A stretch of DNA of 64,000 nt, from positions 1-64,000 of the forward strand of contig NZ_JANCLX010000035.1 of the NCBI RefSeq assembly GCF_024295805.1, given 5' to 3'. How positions within the stretch are numbered: position 1 is the stretch's first letter; the number at the start of each line of letters is the position of its first letter. Shown here piece after piece: positions 63,643 through 64,000 of this stretch. Origin of the DNA: Streptomyces cucumeris. Lineage in GTDB: Bacteria; Actinomycetota; Actinomycetes; Streptomycetales; Streptomycetaceae. The position numbers and the translations under genes are program-made. The notes below the pieces were generated by a model, which was not told the DNA's origin, ran no database searches, and saw nothing but the letters and a program-made list of their open reading frames with translations.

Positions 63643-64000
63643 ATGATCACACCGGGCACCGAGCAGCACACGGCCACCGAGGGCCTGCTGCCGCCACGGC
63701 CGCCGAGCCAGCGCGGCGGCCGCCTGGCCGACTCCGTGGCGCTGACCACGAACGCCGCCGCCAACGCCGCCGACACCGGGGCCGCGGGACAGAGCCTGTC
63801 CGGGCTGCGGCTGCCCGAGCTGCGGGCACTGCGCCGCACCGCGCAGCTCGAGGAGGCGGATCTCAGCTATGTGCGCAGGCTGTTGCAGGGACGGATCGAC
63901 ATCCTCCGCGCCGAACTGGAGCGCCGCAGCGATCCGGCGCCCCCGGTGGTGCCGGACGCCCCGCCCGCGGCCCTGGTGGAGCTGCTGCCGAAGATCCTCG
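63643..64000 (+). CDS. rsiG: anti-sigma factor RsiG, 5' part
   Basis: The frame opens at ATG 63643 (GGAGGGGACGGA upstream) and runs open to the window end; 119 codons are visible. After a disordered N-terminus (1-52), helices carry the c-di-GMP-binding signature E(X)3S(X)2R(X)3Q(X)3D as Glu71, Ser75, Arg78, Gln82 and Asp86 ([17 protein letters not shown]). In Streptomyces, RsiG bound to c-di-GMP sequesters the sporulation sigma factor WhiG. The whole motif matches exactly, so c-di-GMP control of differentiation should operate here. The C-terminal part, with the second motif copy, is outside the window. Confidence 0.9.
   Translation, partial: MITPGTEQHTATEGLLPPRPPSQRGGRLADSVALTTNAAANAADTGAAGQSLSGLRLPELRALRRTAQLEEADLSYVRRLLQGRIDILRAELERRSDPAPPVVPDAPPAALVELLPKIL

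Overview
The window is a gene-dense stretch with very high GC content, GC-rich third codon positions, many GTG starts and ATGA overlaps. It comes from a Streptomyces chromosome or a very close relative. Marker loci point the same way: sigE-cseABC, glnR, disA-radA, nur, an rsiG start, and a trpS of the indolmycin-resistant type behind a Trp leader peptide. I found no rRNA, tRNA, CRISPR array, prophage or insertion sequence, so this is chromosomal core with a few accessory blocks.

Layout. 0-4.7 kb: trpS with a complete attenuation leader, proC, a small exported protein and a SulP anion transporter. 4.9-12.2 kb: three tandem paralogous AfsK-like Ser/Thr kinases (kinase, membrane helix, PQQ-type beta-propeller) with a small SH3 protein on the opposite strand. 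12.2-24.6 kb: ilvD, a sugar-phosphate isomerase/TetR pair, a Ppx/GppA phosphatase, a cysteine-rich hypothetical, a sigma/zinc-finger/TM/BACON fusion, radA-disA, a membrane protein and mutY. 24.6-28.2 kb: the cell-envelope stress operon sigE-cseA-cseB-cseC. 28.2-31.3 kb: a TetR-controlled MFS drug exporter with two visible operators, and an M23 peptidase. 31.7-34.4 kb: a methyltransferase, a single-RRM RNA-binding protein and an LmeA-like protein. 34.4-40.9 kb: an MprAB-like two-component system with an HtrA-like protease, a LacI regulator, glnR and a hydrolase. 40.9-44.7 kb: an asymmetric heterodimeric ABC exporter. 44.8-52.2 kb: sulfur-related genes (ThiS/MoaD-like protein, rhodanese CysA behind a leaderless Cys-containing leader peptide, DUF1416, DsrE), a second LmeA-like protein, a nitrobindin-like protein, nur and ygfZ. 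52.4-63.05 kb: an accessory block with an FtsX-type ABC system under PadR, an orphan solute-binding protein, and an alpha-glucoside uptake and hydrolysis operon (GH13, SBP, two permeases). 63.07-64 kb: dtd and the 5' end of rsiG.

How it works together. Several loci are sensing modules: Trp-tRNA supply (attenuator), Cys supply (leader peptide), envelope stress (CseBC-SigE), secretion stress (MprAB/HtrA-like), nitrogen (GlnR), nickel (Nur), c-di-AMP synthesis (DisA) and c-di-GMP (RsiG). The sugar operon has no ATPase gene and probably uses a shared MsiK-type ATPase. From memory of the S. coelicolor map, the left part (to about 31 kb) and the right part (from about 33 kb) belong to two regions that lie far apart there, so a rearrangement junction near 31.3-33 kb is likely.
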